Positions 34,206 through 43,374 of a DNA stretch of 44,250 nt are shown piece after piece. Position 1 is the stretch's first letter, and every line of letters begins with the position of its first letter. The position numbers were made by a program, and so were the translations under genes. The notes beneath the pieces were generated by a model. That model was not told where the DNA came from, did not search any database, and saw only the letters and a program-made list of their open reading frames with translations. Source of the DNA: Clostridiaceae bacterium (GTDB taxonomy: Bacteria; Bacillota; Clostridia; Saccharofermentanales; Saccharofermentanaceae); the NCBI GenBank assembly GCA_012523365.1, contig JAAYIQ010000073.1, positions 1 to 44,250 on the forward strand. Reading direction: 5' to 3'.

Positions 34206-35165
34206 CTAACCCCGATGCTCAAGGATCAGGGCGCGAGCACCGAAAAGAATCGAGTCATCTCCGAGAGCCGCAACCGCAAACGTTACGGAATCGCGAACCG
34301 AAGGCAAACAAAACGCATTGACCTTCGCGATGATTTTTTCCAAAAAAACATCGCCTAAGGCTTCCATAACACCGCCGCCGAACAAGACCATTTGCGGGCT
34401 GAACATGTTGACCAGATTTCCGGAAGCGACCGCAAGATACATACAAGCGCGGTCGATCGCTTCAATCATCACCGCATCTCCCGCGTCATAGGCGTTCTTC
34501 ATCTCCTTGCTCCTGAACACCCCTTCGGCGACAGCCGATTCCATCATCGTCGAACGTCCGTGCCGGATCTGTTGACGGATATAGTCCGACATACCGGTCT
34601 TGCTCGAGAAGGCCTCCAGGCAACCGCGTTGTCCGCAATTGCACTGTGGCCCGTCGATATTCAGGATCATGTGACCGAATTCCGCACCCTTATACTGATG
34701 ACCGGAATACAGCTTGCCGTTGATGATCAGGCCGCCACCCAAACCGGTGCCGACAAAAAGGCCGACAACATGATCCAGGCCTTGCGCCGCTCCGAAGGTC
34801 CATTCCCCGAGAACGCCTAAATTCACATCGTTTCCGATAAAAAACGGAATGCCGAAAACTTGCTCGATCGACTCCTTGATCGCATAATTTCTCCATGGCA
34901 GATTCGGCGTGAAAAGAACGACTCCGGTATCGTTGTTAATAATTCCGGGGGCTCCCGCCGCTATCGCTTCGATCTTATCCGACCGGATCCCGAATTCAGA
35001 CATCAACTCATTCACAAGCGCCACGATGGTTTCTTCGACATTGATCGAGTTATCGCTTGATCTCGTCTTCTTTTTGATTCGATGGACGATCTTTCCGTCC
35101 CCATCGAAAATCGCTCCGAGAACTTTGGTGCCTCCGATGTCCAGACATATCGAATAGTTACTCAT
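34206..35165 (-). CDS. ROK-family sugar kinase (glucokinase-like)
   Basis: The 319-residue kinase has the ROK pattern: ATP-binding LDIGGTKVLGAIFD (8-21), GAPGIIN (71-77), catalytic D113 in FFIGNDVNLGVLGE, VGTGLGGGLI (138-147), and the zinc site H165 with C175, C177 and C182 in CNCGQRGCLEAF. It probably phosphorylates glucose or N-acetyl-hexosamines. The ATG at 35165 follows AAGGGG and overlaps the upstream gene by 8 nt, so they are coupled. Confidence 0.92.
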   Translation of the reverse strand: MSNYSICLDIGGTKVLGAIFDGDGKIVHRIKKKTRSSDNSINVEETIVALVNELMSEFGIRSDKIEAIAAGAPGIINNDTGVVLFTPNLPWRNYAIKESIEQVFGIPFFIGNDVNLGVLGEWTFGAAQGLDHVVGLFVGTGLGGGLIINGKLYSGHQYKGAEFGHMILNIDGPQCNCGQRGCLEAFSSKTGMSDYIRQQIRHGRSTMMESAVAEGVFRSKEMKNAYDAGDAVMIEAIDRACMYLAVASGNLVNMFSPQMVLFGGGVMEALGDVFLEKIIAKVNAFCLPSVRDSVTFAVAALGDDSILFGARALILEHRG

Positions 35166-35532
35166 AGTCCCCTTCCAGAAACGCCGCGATCTCATCGTAG
35201 AGTGAGTATAGCCTCTGAACGCCGTTCTCTAGATGATAATAATGAACAATATACGGAATCAGCAAGGCGAGAAAGAGAACGGCGGCGATCCCGATCATAT
35301 ATTCCCCGGTGACCAACATCACAACCACCGACCCGAACGTCAACAGCGCGAATAGAATTAAAACCATCAGATGAATCAGCCGTTCGTGTTGAAAAAACGA
35401 AATTCTCCGAAGAAGCAGTTCCGCATATAAACGGATCTCGCTGTCCATGGAGATGCCGGCGGACGAATGCGTCTTCAACCTGTCGATTCGAACGCGACTC
35501 CGCTCAATTTCTTCCTTGATACGGTCATACAT
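35158..35532 (-). CDS. Small two-helix membrane protein of unknown function
   Basis: The 124-residue protein starts behind GTGGAGGGTCATTTT. A basic/acidic helical N-terminus (about 55 residues) precedes two hydrophobic helices (about 57-77 and 80-99) and a short charged tail ending in EGDYE. The stop overlaps the ROK kinase start by 8 nt. I recognise no domain. Confidence 0.65.
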   Translation of the reverse strand: MYDRIKEEIERSRVRIDRLKTHSSAGISMDSEIRLYAELLLRRISFFQHERLIHLMVLILFALLTFGSVVVMLVTGEYMIGIAAVLFLALLIPYIVHYYHLENGVQRLYSLYDEIAAFLEGDYE

Positions 35533-35596
35533 AAAATGACCCTCCACGTGGCTTTCGAGACATTTGTCCGTCCGACTCAGCCATCGGAGGACCGGT

Positions 35597-36925
35597 CTAC
35601 GCTCCGATTCCCGTCTCCGAGGAACCGCGCAGGCGTTTCTTCGGAGGTGTTCCGATCAAAAGCTCCGGAGGTTTCTTCATCGAAACGGATTCTTCTGTGA
35701 TCACGCACTTCACGATATCCTTGCGGGACGGAATCTCATACATGATGTCCAGCATGATATCTTCAAGAATCGCACGCAGACCCCGGGCCCCGGTGTTCCG
35801 CTCAATCGCGAGTTCTGCGATCTTCTCGACCGCTTCTTCAGTAAACTCCAACTCCACCCCGTCCATACTCAGCATTTTCCAGTACTGCTTGAGAAGTGAA
35901 TTCTTCGGTTCCTTCAAAACACGAACCAACGCGTTCCGATCCAATCCTTCCAGGACGACGGCGACCGGCACGCGGCCGACGAACTCGGGGATCAGACCAA
36001 ACTTAATCAAGTCCTGCGGAAGAAGATGTTTCATAAATTCATCGTTCTTGAGCTCTTTCTTGGAAGTGATCTCAGCTCCGAATCCATATGCCTTCTTGCC
36101 GATGCGGTTCTCGATAATTTTCTCGAGGCCGTCAAAGGCACCGCCGCAAACAAACAGAATGTTGGTCGTATCGATCTGGATAAATTCCTGATGCGGATGC
36201 TTTCTTCCGCCCTGAGGCGGTACATTGGCCACAGTGCTCTCGAGAATCTTTAACAGAGCCTGTTGAACCCCTTCGCCGCTGACATCCCGGGTAATCGAAG
36301 GATTATCGGACTTGCGGGTAATTTTATCGATCTCATCGATGTAAATTATGCCCTTTTGCGCCTGCTCCACATCATAATCGGCATTTTGCAGAAGTTTCAA
36401 AAGGATGTTCTCGACATCCTCTCCGACATAGCCGGCCTCGGTGAGTGCGGTCGCATCCGCAACAGCAAAGGGAACATTAAGTACTCTGGCCAATGTCTGA
36501 GCCAGAAGCGTTTTGCCGCATCCGGTCGGTCCGACAAGGAGAATGTTACTCTTTGAAAGTTCGATATCGTCGTCGTTCTTGGGTCTGGTATAGACTCGTT
36601 TGTAATGATTATAAACCGCAACGGAGAGCGCCTTCTTGGCGTGCTCCTGACCAATGACATATAAATCCAGAGAATTCTTCAGTTCTTCAGGAGTCGGTAC
36701 ATGATCCAACTTGACACTGCCGGACTTCGAATATACATATTCATCGTCATCCGCCAGTAAAGATTCGCACAAAATAATACATTCATTGCAAATGTATACG
36801 GAGGGTCCGGCAAAAAGCCTCGACACCTCATGCTCTGTTTTCCCGCAGAATGAACAGCGAACGATCGGGGGATTCTCGTCCGTTCCTCTCAAATGCTTGT
36901 CCGGCTTGCCCTTATCGTTGGTCAT
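35597..36925 (-). CDS. clpX: ATP-dependent Clp protease ATP-binding subunit ClpX
   Basis: This 442-residue AAA+ unfoldase feeds proteins to ClpP. The N-terminal zinc-binding domain has C24, C27, C46 and C49 (CSFCGK and CNECI). Walker A is GPTGCGKT (132-139), the pore loop is GYVGED (165-170), Walker B is IIYIDEID (193-200), and the [24 protein letters not shown] stretch is conserved. The ClpP-docking loop, usually IGF, reads YGF (280-282) within KKAYGFGAE. It is downstream of tig on the same strand by 143 nt. clpP, which normally lies between tig and clpX, is not here. Confidence 0.96.
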   Translation of the reverse strand: MTNDKGKPDKHLRGTDENPPIVRCSFCGKTEHEVSRLFAGPSVYICNECIILCESLLADDDEYVYSKSGSVKLDHVPTPEELKNSLDLYVIGQEHAKKALSVAVYNHYKRVYTRPKNDDDIELSKSNILLVGPTGCGKTLLAQTLARVLNVPFAVADATALTEAGYVGEDVENILLKLLQNADYDVEQAQKGIIYIDEIDKITRKSDNPSITRDVSGEGVQQALLKILESTVANVPPQGGRKHPHQEFIQIDTTNILFVCGGAFDGLEKIIENRIGKKAYGFGAEITSKKELKNDEFMKHLLPQDLIKFGLIPEFVGRVPVAVVLEGLDRNALVRVLKEPKNSLLKQYWKMLSMDGVELEFTEEAVEKIAELAIERNTGARGLRAILEDIMLDIMYEIPSRKDIVKCVITEESVSMKKPPELLIGTPPKKRLRGSSETGIGA

Positions 36926-37068
36926 AAATTGCCCTCACTGTCGACGAACGCCTCGGAACGGCCCATAGGCTTCCGTCGCTAGATATAATACCCATATGGT
37001 ACCCGAAGTGCGCGTGCCGTTCAATGAATCCTATGCTAACAGATTATTAAGAGTTAATTGCACTTGCA

Positions 37069-38568
37069 TTATTCCGCGGAGGAGTCCTTCTTGGGTGCAG
37101 CTTTCTTGGGCGCAGCCTTCGATTCCGCCTTAGCGCCGGCCGGCTTCTTCGCCGAAGTTTTCTTTACCGGGGTCTCCGCCTTGTCGACAGCCGAAGTCTT
37201 CTCATCTGCCTTCTTCGCGGAAGCCTTTGCCGGTGCCTTTTTCTTGGGTTCCTTCTTCTCTGCGTGATCGTGATCGTGGTGCGGGTCGGTCTTGACCGCC
37301 TTCTCGGAAATCGCGTCGATCGTCTTGCGAACGATTACGCTTTCACGGATAAATGCATCGTTTCCGGCAAGCCGTCCGACCAAGTCTTCCTTCTGCATGC
37401 CGTAAGAAGCGGCGATTTTTTCGATTTCTTCATCAATGTCCGCCGGCGTCGCTTCGATCTTCAATGCCTTGGCGACTTCTTCAAGGACCAGATCGCTCTT
37501 GACGCGAACCTGAGCGATCGGCTCGAGGCTCTTCTTGAAATCATCGATCGTCTGATTGCTGAACTGAAGATACTGCTCAAGCTCGATCCCCTGTTGTCTC
37601 ATACGCATGGATTGATCTCTGTGCATTTGCTCGACTTCTTCATCGACCATACATTGAGGAACCTGAACCTCGGCATTATCACAAACTTTTTGTATGACGG
37701 CGTTCTTGTATTCTTCCTCTGCGCGCTTCTCGAGCTGTTCCTTCATCTTCTCGAAAACGTCCTTCTTATACTCTTCAAGCGTGTCAAATTCGCTGATATC
37801 TTTAGCGAATTCGTCATCCAACTGCGGCAATTCTTTCTCACGAATCGCGTGGATATGAACGACAAAAGTCGCCTCCTTACCCTTCAGCGCTTCACTGTGA
37901 TACTCCTCCGGGAAAGTGACCGAAATGGAGAATTCTTCATCGATCGCATGTCCAATCAACTGCTCCTCAAATCCAGGAATGAAACTGTTCGACCCGATTT
38001 TCAGATCATATCCTTCGCCCTTGCCGCCTTCAAACGCGACTCCGTCCACAAAGCCCTCGTAATCGATGGTCACGGTGTCACCATCCTTCACCGGCCGGTT
38101 CTCGACGGTGATCATACGGGCGTTTCTCTCCCTTACACGCTCAATTTCCTTTTCAACATCCTCACCGGACGGCCCATGGAAATGATAGGGTGCCTCAACG
38201 CCCAAATATTCGCCGAGTTTGACCTCGGGGCGAACCGTAACAGTAACCGTATACTTCATGCCGGTCTCCGGCTCGATCTCAATAATGTCCATTTCTGGCT
38301 TGGAAACCACAGATAATCCGTGCTCCTCAACGGCCCCGCGATAACCTTCGTTGACGATGAAGTCAATTGCGTCGTCGTAGAGCGCACCTTCGCCGTAATA
38401 CTTCTTCACAAGGTGAAAGGGTGCCTTACCTTTCCGAAACCCCGGGATCTGGAAACGGTTCTTGTTCTTGTTAAATGATTTCTGCACAGCCTCGGCAAAT
38501 TCTTCCTTAGAAGCCTCCATGGTAAGAACAACAACGCTGTTTTCCTTTTTTTCAAGTTTTGCGGCCAT
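37069..38568 (-). CDS. tig: Trigger factor (peptidyl-prolyl isomerase, ribosome-bound chaperone)
   Basis: The 499-residue protein binds the ribosome exit tunnel and chaperones new chains. The ribosome-binding signature is PGFRKGKAPF (42-51). The PPIase domain spans about 150-240 (DGDTVTIDYEGFVDGVAFEGGKGEGYDLKIGSNSFIPGFE). The C-terminal helical arms follow. Residues 426-499 are an unusual tail: HHDHDH followed by about 65 residues of Lys, Ala, Pro and Ser, histone-like and probably disordered. Most trigger factors end near residue 430. AAAGGAG lies before the ATG. It is upstream of clpX. Confidence 0.95.
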   Translation of the reverse strand: MAAKLEKKENSVVVLTMEASKEEFAEAVQKSFNKNKNRFQIPGFRKGKAPFHLVKKYYGEGALYDDAIDFIVNEGYRGAVEEHGLSVVSKPEMDIIEIEPETGMKYTVTVTVRPEVKLGEYLGVEAPYHFHGPSGEDVEKEIERVRERNARMITVENRPVKDGDTVTIDYEGFVDGVAFEGGKGEGYDLKIGSNSFIPGFEEQLIGHAIDEEFSISVTFPEEYHSEALKGKEATFVVHIHAIREKELPQLDDEFAKDISEFDTLEEYKKDVFEKMKEQLEKRAEEEYKNAVIQKVCDNAEVQVPQCMVDEEVEQMHRDQSMRMRQQGIELEQYLQFSNQTIDDFKKSLEPIAQVRVKSDLVLEEVAKALKIEATPADIDEEIEKIAASYGMQKEDLVGRLAGNDAFIRESVIVRKTIDAISEKAVKTDPHHDHDHAEKKEPKKKAPAKASAKKADEKTSAVDKAETPVKKTSAKKPAGAKAESKAAPKKAAPKKDSSAE

Positions 38569-38613
38569 ATGATGCTTTCTCCTTTAATACGAATCGATTT
38601 TCATCGAGCAGTT

Positions 38614-38643
38614 ATTTTAACACAACACATCCGGTATTGTAAA
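38614..38643 (-). promoter_or_regulatory. Promoter of tig
   Basis: On the minus strand TTTACA, an 18-nt spacer and TAAAAT, 45 nt before the ATG. Confidence 0.62.
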
Positions 38644-38725
38644 CGAAAACCGCACTCGGAACACCCTATGAGAAGGGCTTGCGACGGAGTCTTCATAAAG
38701 TCGGGGGAAATTGCTTCTCCTGTTG

Positions 38726-39259
38726 TCATTTTTTCTCTCGGTTCGTCACATGAACCTGAATTCCCGAAAGGACATCAAGTGTTTTATCGTTCAACTCCTT
38801 GTCGTAACTGTCGGTGCAAGACGCGTCAACACGAATCACAGCTTCCGGCAACGCGGTCTTCGCCAAAACCGCGTTGGATAAAACGCAAATGTTGCTGACG
38901 AGCCCGACCAACTCAATTTCCGAAAAACCCGACGACCTCAGGTAGTCAAAAAGACGATCCGAACCGAAGGTGTATTTCTCGAAAACCAAGCAACCTTCGG
39001 CCAATTCTTCTAATTTGCCGTACAAATCGTGCCCTTTGGTTCCCCGAACGCAATGGATGACCGGAAGGTTTCCGCCCTCCTGCGTCTCAAGATAGTCCGG
39101 TCGATGTGTGTCTTTCGTAAAAACAACGGTATCTCCGCGATTCCTGTACTCCCCGATCTTGTCGCAAATGGGTCCGTGCAATTTCTCGGCACCCGGGAAG
39201 CCGAGCGCTCCGTCTACAAAGTCGTTCTGATAATCAACGACAATCAGCAGTCTGGCCAT
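38726..39259 (-). CDS. pncA: Nicotinamidase / isochorismatase-family cysteine hydrolase
   Basis: The 177-residue enzyme most likely hydrolyses nicotinamide to nicotinate for NAD recycling. The triad is D9 (VVDYQNDF), K95 (EKYTFGSD) and C125 (VSNICVLSNA). The nicotinamidase metal ligands D50, H52 (TKDTHRPDYL) and H69 (VIHCVRGTKGHDL) are all present, which separates it from isochorismatases. AAGGAGGAG lies before the ATG. It stands alone between tig and the GH1 gene. The gene symbol is given by function. Confidence 0.88.
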   Translation of the reverse strand: MARLLIVVDYQNDFVDGALGFPGAEKLHGPICDKIGEYRNRGDTVVFTKDTHRPDYLETQEGGNLPVIHCVRGTKGHDLYGKLEELAEGCLVFEKYTFGSDRLFDYLRSSGFSEIELVGLVSNICVLSNAVLAKTALPEAVIRVDASCTDSYDKELNDKTLDVLSGIQVHVTNREKK

Positions 39260-39524
39260 ATCCGCTCCTCCTTGGTTCGCTTACTAGAATCATAATACGT
39301 TATGGGTGGTGAAAAAGAAACACCGGTCCGTCCGCGCGGCCGCTGTCGCCTCTTGGGCTCAAGGGGATTTATAACGTATGCCCGACTCAAACGGTCTTCC
39401 GCAACAGATCGCTTTCCGGGTTCGCGCCGGGGTATATAATCCGAGCCTCCGATCGCTTATAATGAATATATTGCAGTAAAAGGTCCGGAGAAACCGGAGC
39501 GAGTCAGGAAGGAGGACCGCAAAC
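39260..39524. other. Intergenic region between pncA and the GH1 gene
   Basis: This 265-nt region has no convincing gene. Two TATAAT hexamers (39435-39440 and 39458-39463) point toward the GH1 gene, but neither has a good -35. A weak TATTAT on the minus strand may serve pncA. Confidence 0.4.
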
Positions 39525-40814
39525 ATGAAGTCTTACGACCCCTTTGATTTCCCCCGCCCGATCGGTCTGGGTGTCGCGACGGCTCCGACCCAAATCGAGG
39601 GATTTGAGACGCAGAATTCCTGGTATGACTGGGCAAAAATTCCGGGGAAAATCGCAGACGGCAGTACTCCTTCAGTCGCCGACCGTCACTGGACGGATTT
39701 TCGGGAAAATATTGAATTGATGGACCAAATGGGGATTCGGTATTACCGTCTCGGTTTGGAATGGAGCCGCATTGAGCCCGAGGAAGGGCATTTCGACAAA
39801 AGCGCACTCGACCGTTATCGTGAAGAACTGAAACTCTTGTCAGAACGGGGAATACGTCCGCTCGTAACGCTTCACCATTTCTCGAACCCGAGCTGGTTCG
39901 AACGACGCGGTGCGTTTCTGTCCGACGGAGCGACGGAGGTGTTTCTTCGGTATGTCCGGTACATTGTCTCGGAAATCTCAGATCTGTGCGATGAGTATAT
40001 TACGATCAATGAGCCGAATGTTTATGCCGTCAACGGGTACCTGTACGGGATTTGGCCTCCGGGAGAGAAGTCTCTGTCTAAAGCGCTTCGCGTTATGAAC
40101 CGGCTCGCGATATGTCACCTGCAGGCGGTTCTCGCTATTCGCGAAATATACAAGGATCGGCCTGTTCAAATCGGGTATGCGAATCATTTTCGCATATTTC
40201 ACTCATCCTCCGGACGCACCGGCTTGCAAGCACGTCTGATACGGTATTTGTTTCAGGACGGATTGACACGTTTCATGACGACAGGTCGCCCGTCCTTTCC
40301 GTTCGGAACTTTTTCCGGCATGAAGCCAGGTACGTATTGCGATTTCGTAGGTGTGAATTACTACACGCGAAGCAAGATGAAAGGATTCCGTGAACTTCCT
40401 GTTCCGGCCTCTAAGCCCAGAAACGATCTGGGGTGGGAGATATATCCGGATGGCATTCGTTTGCTTGCGAATAAATACCACGATCTGTACGGGCTCCCGG
40501 TATGGATCACGGAAAATGGAACCGCCGATCGGGACGACCGCTTCCGATCCGAGTATCTGTATGATCATTTACGGGAAATCGCCCTTCACTGCCCGTCTGT
40601 TGAACGTTATTATCACTGGACATTCATCGACAATTTTGAGTGGGCGGAGGGAGAAACCGCCCGGTTCGGCCTGGTCGCCAATCATTTTCAAACGCAGGAG
40701 CGGACGATACGCAAGAGCGGGCAATTTTACTCCGGGATCATACGAAATAACGGAGCGAGCGCGGAATTGATTTCAGAGTACATCATCCCCTGGACAAATA
40801 AGCAAAACATATGA
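39525..40814 (+). CDS. Glycoside hydrolase family 1 (beta-glucosidase or 6-phospho-beta-glucosidase-like)
   Basis: This 429-residue retaining glycosidase has the acid/base E163 in TINEPNV and the nucleophile E330 in WITENGT. The N-terminal GLGVATAPTQIEG (14-26), LGLEWSRIEPEEG, VTLHHFSNP and C-terminal YYHWTFIDNFEWAEG stretches complete the family pattern. No signal peptide is visible, so it acts inside the cell on imported glycosides. The Trp-Glu in NFEWAEG fits glucosidases better than the phospho-glucosidases (which usually have a Ser/Lys/Tyr set there). AAGGAGGA lies 9-10 nt before the ATG. It ends before a terminator. Confidence 0.93.
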   Translation: MKSYDPFDFPRPIGLGVATAPTQIEGFETQNSWYDWAKIPGKIADGSTPSVADRHWTDFRENIELMDQMGIRYYRLGLEWSRIEPEEGHFDKSALDRYREELKLLSERGIRPLVTLHHFSNPSWFERRGAFLSDGATEVFLRYVRYIVSEISDLCDEYITINEPNVYAVNGYLYGIWPPGEKSLSKALRVMNRLAICHLQAVLAIREIYKDRPVQIGYANHFRIFHSSSGRTGLQARLIRYLFQDGLTRFMTTGRPSFPFGTFSGMKPGTYCDFVGVNYYTRSKMKGFRELPVPASKPRNDLGWEIYPDGIRLLANKYHDLYGLPVWITENGTADRDDRFRSEYLYDHLREIALHCPSVERYYHWTFIDNFEWAEGETARFGLVANHFQTQERTIRKSGQFYSGIIRNNGASAELISEYIIPWTNKQNI

Positions 40815-40910
40815 TCACATCCGGGAGACTCTTCGTTTCGCAAGCGGACATCCGGAAACTCGCGAATATTCCGATCTGTTCGGTGACGGCATCATACAAC
40901 TATAAACAAG

Positions 40911-40946
40911 AAGACTCCGATACCATCAGATATCGGAGTCTTTTCT
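40911..40946. terminator. Bidirectional terminator between the GH1 gene and tRNA-Arg
   Basis: AAGACTCCGATA pairs perfectly with TATCGGAGTCTT (12 bp, 8-nt loop), followed on plus by TTTCTG and on minus by CTTGTTT. It serves both the GH1 transcript and the convergent tRNA. Confidence 0.88.
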
Positions 40947-40948
40947 GT

Positions 40949-41025
40949 TGGCGCGCCCGGCAGAGATCGAATCCACAACCTTCTGATCCGTAGTCAGACA
41001 CTCTATCCAGTTGAGCTACGGGCGC
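40949..41025 (-). tRNA. tRNA-Arg (anticodon ACG), CCA encoded
   Basis: The minus-strand sequence folds as a 77-nt cloverleaf. The acceptor stem is GCGCCCG with CGGGCGC, the D arm is GCTC...GAGT, the anticodon stem is TCTGA with TCAGA around loop CTACGGA (anticodon ACG), and the T arm contains TTCGATC with two G-U wobbles. Discriminator G and CCA follow. The A34 would be edited to inosine to read CGU, CGC and CGA. Confidence 0.95.
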
Positions 41026-41236
41026 AAGTCACTGCGTATAACAGCACGTTGTATTTTATGCCACCACATTCCTCTTGTCAATGAGATTCTGTTCCCGTTG
41101 TGTCATTTTTCGCTCGAAAACGAACGGACCTTGCGAGAATACACGATTCGCCCCACAATCGCTTGAATTGTTTCGATTCGGAATGGTATTGTTAGGGTAA
41201 GCAAAAATGACGGCTTAGAATGTGACGGTGATACCA

Positions 41237-41974
41237 ATGATTCTGGAACCTGAGACGAACCGACTGATGATCAACAAGCTTTATAACGCTCGTGATATGG
41301 GCGGAATGCCGACCCTGTCCGGCAGAAAAACGGCATATAAACGCTTTGTCAGATCCGATTCTCCTTCCGGGCTGGATCGTGAAAGTGTGGATGCGTTGAT
41401 TGCGTACCCGGTTCGAACCGTGATTGATCTTCGCTCCACTTCGGAAATTGAGCGTTCCGGCAACCCGTTTATCGGACGCCCGGAAATTGTTTTTCGCAAT
41501 ATACCGCTGATTGCTTTCGATCCCGACGACGCGGGTGACCCGACCATGAAATACCTGATTCGAAAGAATCTCGGGCATTTGTATGTTCTCATGCTCGAGC
41601 ATTCCCGCGACGCGGTGCTTGATGTTTTTCGGGCAATCCTCGACGCTCCGCAAGGTACTGTCGTATTTCACTGTCTGCACGGTAAGGACCGGACCGGCCT
41701 GATCGCCGCGCTTTTATTCCTGTTGGCGGGAGTCTCGGAGAACGATATCGTCGAGAATTACGCAGCATCTTTTGAGAACATCAGGCCTCTCGTGGATCCG
41801 TTGATCGAACGAATGCCGGAAAGCATGCACCACATGTACCGCTCCGATGCCGAAAATATGCGTTTTCTTCTGGAATATATCCGAAATACCTACGACGGAA
41901 AAGCAGAGCCGTACTTGAGACAGTTGGGTCTTTCCGCCGCCGAAATTGACCGATTGAGAGACCGGATGTTCTGA
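41237..41974 (+). CDS. Tyrosine/serine protein phosphatase (Y_phosphatase3 / PTP family)
   Basis: The protein has 245 residues from the ATG at 41237; GGTGAT just upstream can pair with the 3' part of the anti-Shine-Dalgarno, while the GTG at 41222 has no binding site. The catalytic loop is HCLHGKDRTG near residue 155. The N-terminal NARDMGGMPT and TVIDLRSTSEIE segments are the family marks (the NxRDxGG and DLR motifs). Helical C-terminal parts end RLRDRMF. These enzymes dephosphorylate proteins or phosphoinositides; the substrate is unknown. It stands alone. Confidence 0.85.
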   Translation: MILEPETNRLMINKLYNARDMGGMPTLSGRKTAYKRFVRSDSPSGLDRESVDALIAYPVRTVIDLRSTSEIERSGNPFIGRPEIVFRNIPLIAFDPDDAGDPTMKYLIRKNLGHLYVLMLEHSRDAVLDVFRAILDAPQGTVVFHCLHGKDRTGLIAALLFLLAGVSENDIVENYAASFENIRPLVDPLIERMPESMHHMYRSDAENMRFLLEYIRNTYDGKAEPYLRQLGLSAAEIDRLRDRMF

Positions 41975-41996
41975 TTCGGAGAGTTCGTCGGCGTCG

Positions 41997-43361
41997 CTAT
42001 TCCGCTTCCAGAATAATTCCGGAAACCTTGTCGTCGTTACCGACAGCAAGACGAATTTTGAGACGATAACTCTGCTCGTCGTTTTTGACAGACAGGACGA
42101 AATCGGTTTCATCGGCAAAAGGGTATATCTTCATAAAATCATCCAGAGTCATACCGACACGAATCACTTTACCGATCGAAAAATCCGAATCACCCGACTT
42201 AATGTGGATTCGGGTAACGATTCCCTCCCACGCGCCGATCGAATCGATACTGCCGTGAAGATAAATTCTGGCCGACGGATAATCAACGATCAGATCAAAC
42301 TTCGGCTCAGCCGGGTCATCGACCGCCTCGCCGTCCCCGCTCCGGCTGACCGTCGTAAGAAGAGGCTGACCGAAAAGCGATTCGAAATAGGCGTTGTTGG
42401 AGTAATCCCCGATTCTGATCGTCCGGTTGTCGCCCGCGTAGAGGTACAGGTCACGAACCTTCAGTGTATCGGTCAGAACATCGTTAACAACAATACTTCC
42501 CGAGGGATCTCTCCGAATGGTGACCGAACGGGATTCATAGTTCAGCAGTTCGTCGTCCAGAACCCCCTTTTGATCAAAAACGATCGACGAAATGTCCGCG
42601 ACGGTCATTTGATACTGCTCGAATTCAGCCTTCACGCGAAGAAGGTAGAAACGAGAAAGTTCTCTGGCCTTCAACCGAATGGTCTCGTTCGAAAAAGAGT
42701 AATCCCTGTCATGGTAACTGTTCTGAAGCATCGAATAAACAGCGTCTGTGTTCTGGTTCTGTACTGCAGTATAGTAAAGTTTGGAAAAACGGTAAAGCTC
42801 TATACATTGCCGTACCCAATCGGCATCCAAATACAACGATCCGTCCTCGTTTTCCTGGACATAGACGATCGACGAATCGCCTCCTGTCTCGGACTCGTAT
42901 GTCAGTTGAACCGGTACGCTCTGCTCAATAAGCTCTTCCTGATTCGGGAGCCTCTCTGTCAGAGTTTCGCGGATTGCGAGTATTTCGCTTTCATCGAAGA
43001 CTCGAAAGGAGGACAATCTGCCCTTGCCTTCTCCGAGTCTTGAAAGGATTCCGACGTACTCGCTGAATTCGGCCAGAGAGAGCCCGTCCAATTGCTTTTC
43101 GGGAAACGAGTGATAGACGGTTTCGATCTGTCCCGAGTCGGACAGGCAAGATGTGATCAGCCGGATCATGTTGGAATTCGCGACAAACGGTATCTTGTCC
43201 GGAGTCCCGGATCGACCGTCCGTCCAATCTGCAACCCACCCGGAAAGGTTCGCGCAGGAAGACGCGATAACCGAAAACGCGACCGACAAAACCAGCGCCA
43301 TCAGTCGAACACACAAGGCGTGGGTTCCGGCTTTATCTAATTTTGCCGATCTCTTCTGCAA
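41997..43361 (-). CDS. Lipoprotein of unknown function
   Basis: The 454-residue protein starts at TTG (43361), 7 nt after AAGGAG. The signal region has a basic start, a hydrophobic run and the lipobox VIASSC (Cys about residue 36), so it is a surface lipoprotein. The rest is mixed alpha/beta with no domain that I recognise. It has a low-complexity-free C-terminal half of beta strands from about 285. It begins 13 nt after the RlmB-type gene, so the two share an operon. Confidence 0.75.
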   Translation of the reverse strand: MQKRSAKLDKAGTHALCVRLMALVLSVAFSVIASSCANLSGWVADWTDGRSGTPDKIPFVANSNMIRLITSCLSDSGQIETVYHSFPEKQLDGLSLAEFSEYVGILSRLGEGKGRLSSFRVFDESEILAIRETLTERLPNQEELIEQSVPVQLTYESETGGDSSIVYVQENEDGSLYLDADWVRQCIELYRFSKLYYTAVQNQNTDAVYSMLQNSYHDRDYSFSNETIRLKARELSRFYLLRVKAEFEQYQMTVADISSIVFDQKGVLDDELLNYESRSVTIRRDPSGSIVVNDVLTDTLKVRDLYLYAGDNRTIRIGDYSNNAYFESLFGQPLLTTVSRSGDGEAVDDPAEPKFDLIVDYPSARIYLHGSIDSIGAWEGIVTRIHIKSGDSDFSIGKVIRVGMTLDDFMKIYPFADETDFVLSVKNDEQSYRLKIRLAVGNDDKVSGIILEAE

Positions 43362-43374
43362 AGCCGTCTCCTTC

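Noticed and set aside
37069-37293. Lys/Ala-rich tail of trigger factor as a frameshift artefact
   Set aside because: The frame remains open and codon use is regular to a normal stop, so I treat the tail as real and report it as a finding.
37264-38316. 350-residue plus-strand open frame opposite tig
   Set aside because: Antisense of trigger factor, with Leu/Ile/Asp-rich composition produced by the complementary codons; no start signal.
39260-39524. Possible gene remnant between pncA and the GH1 gene
   Set aside because: I translated the region on both strands and saw stops in all frames with no segment that resembles a known protein.
40811-41030. 60-residue plus-strand open frame after the GH1 gene
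   Set aside because: It runs through the terminator and antisense to the tRNA-Arg gene.
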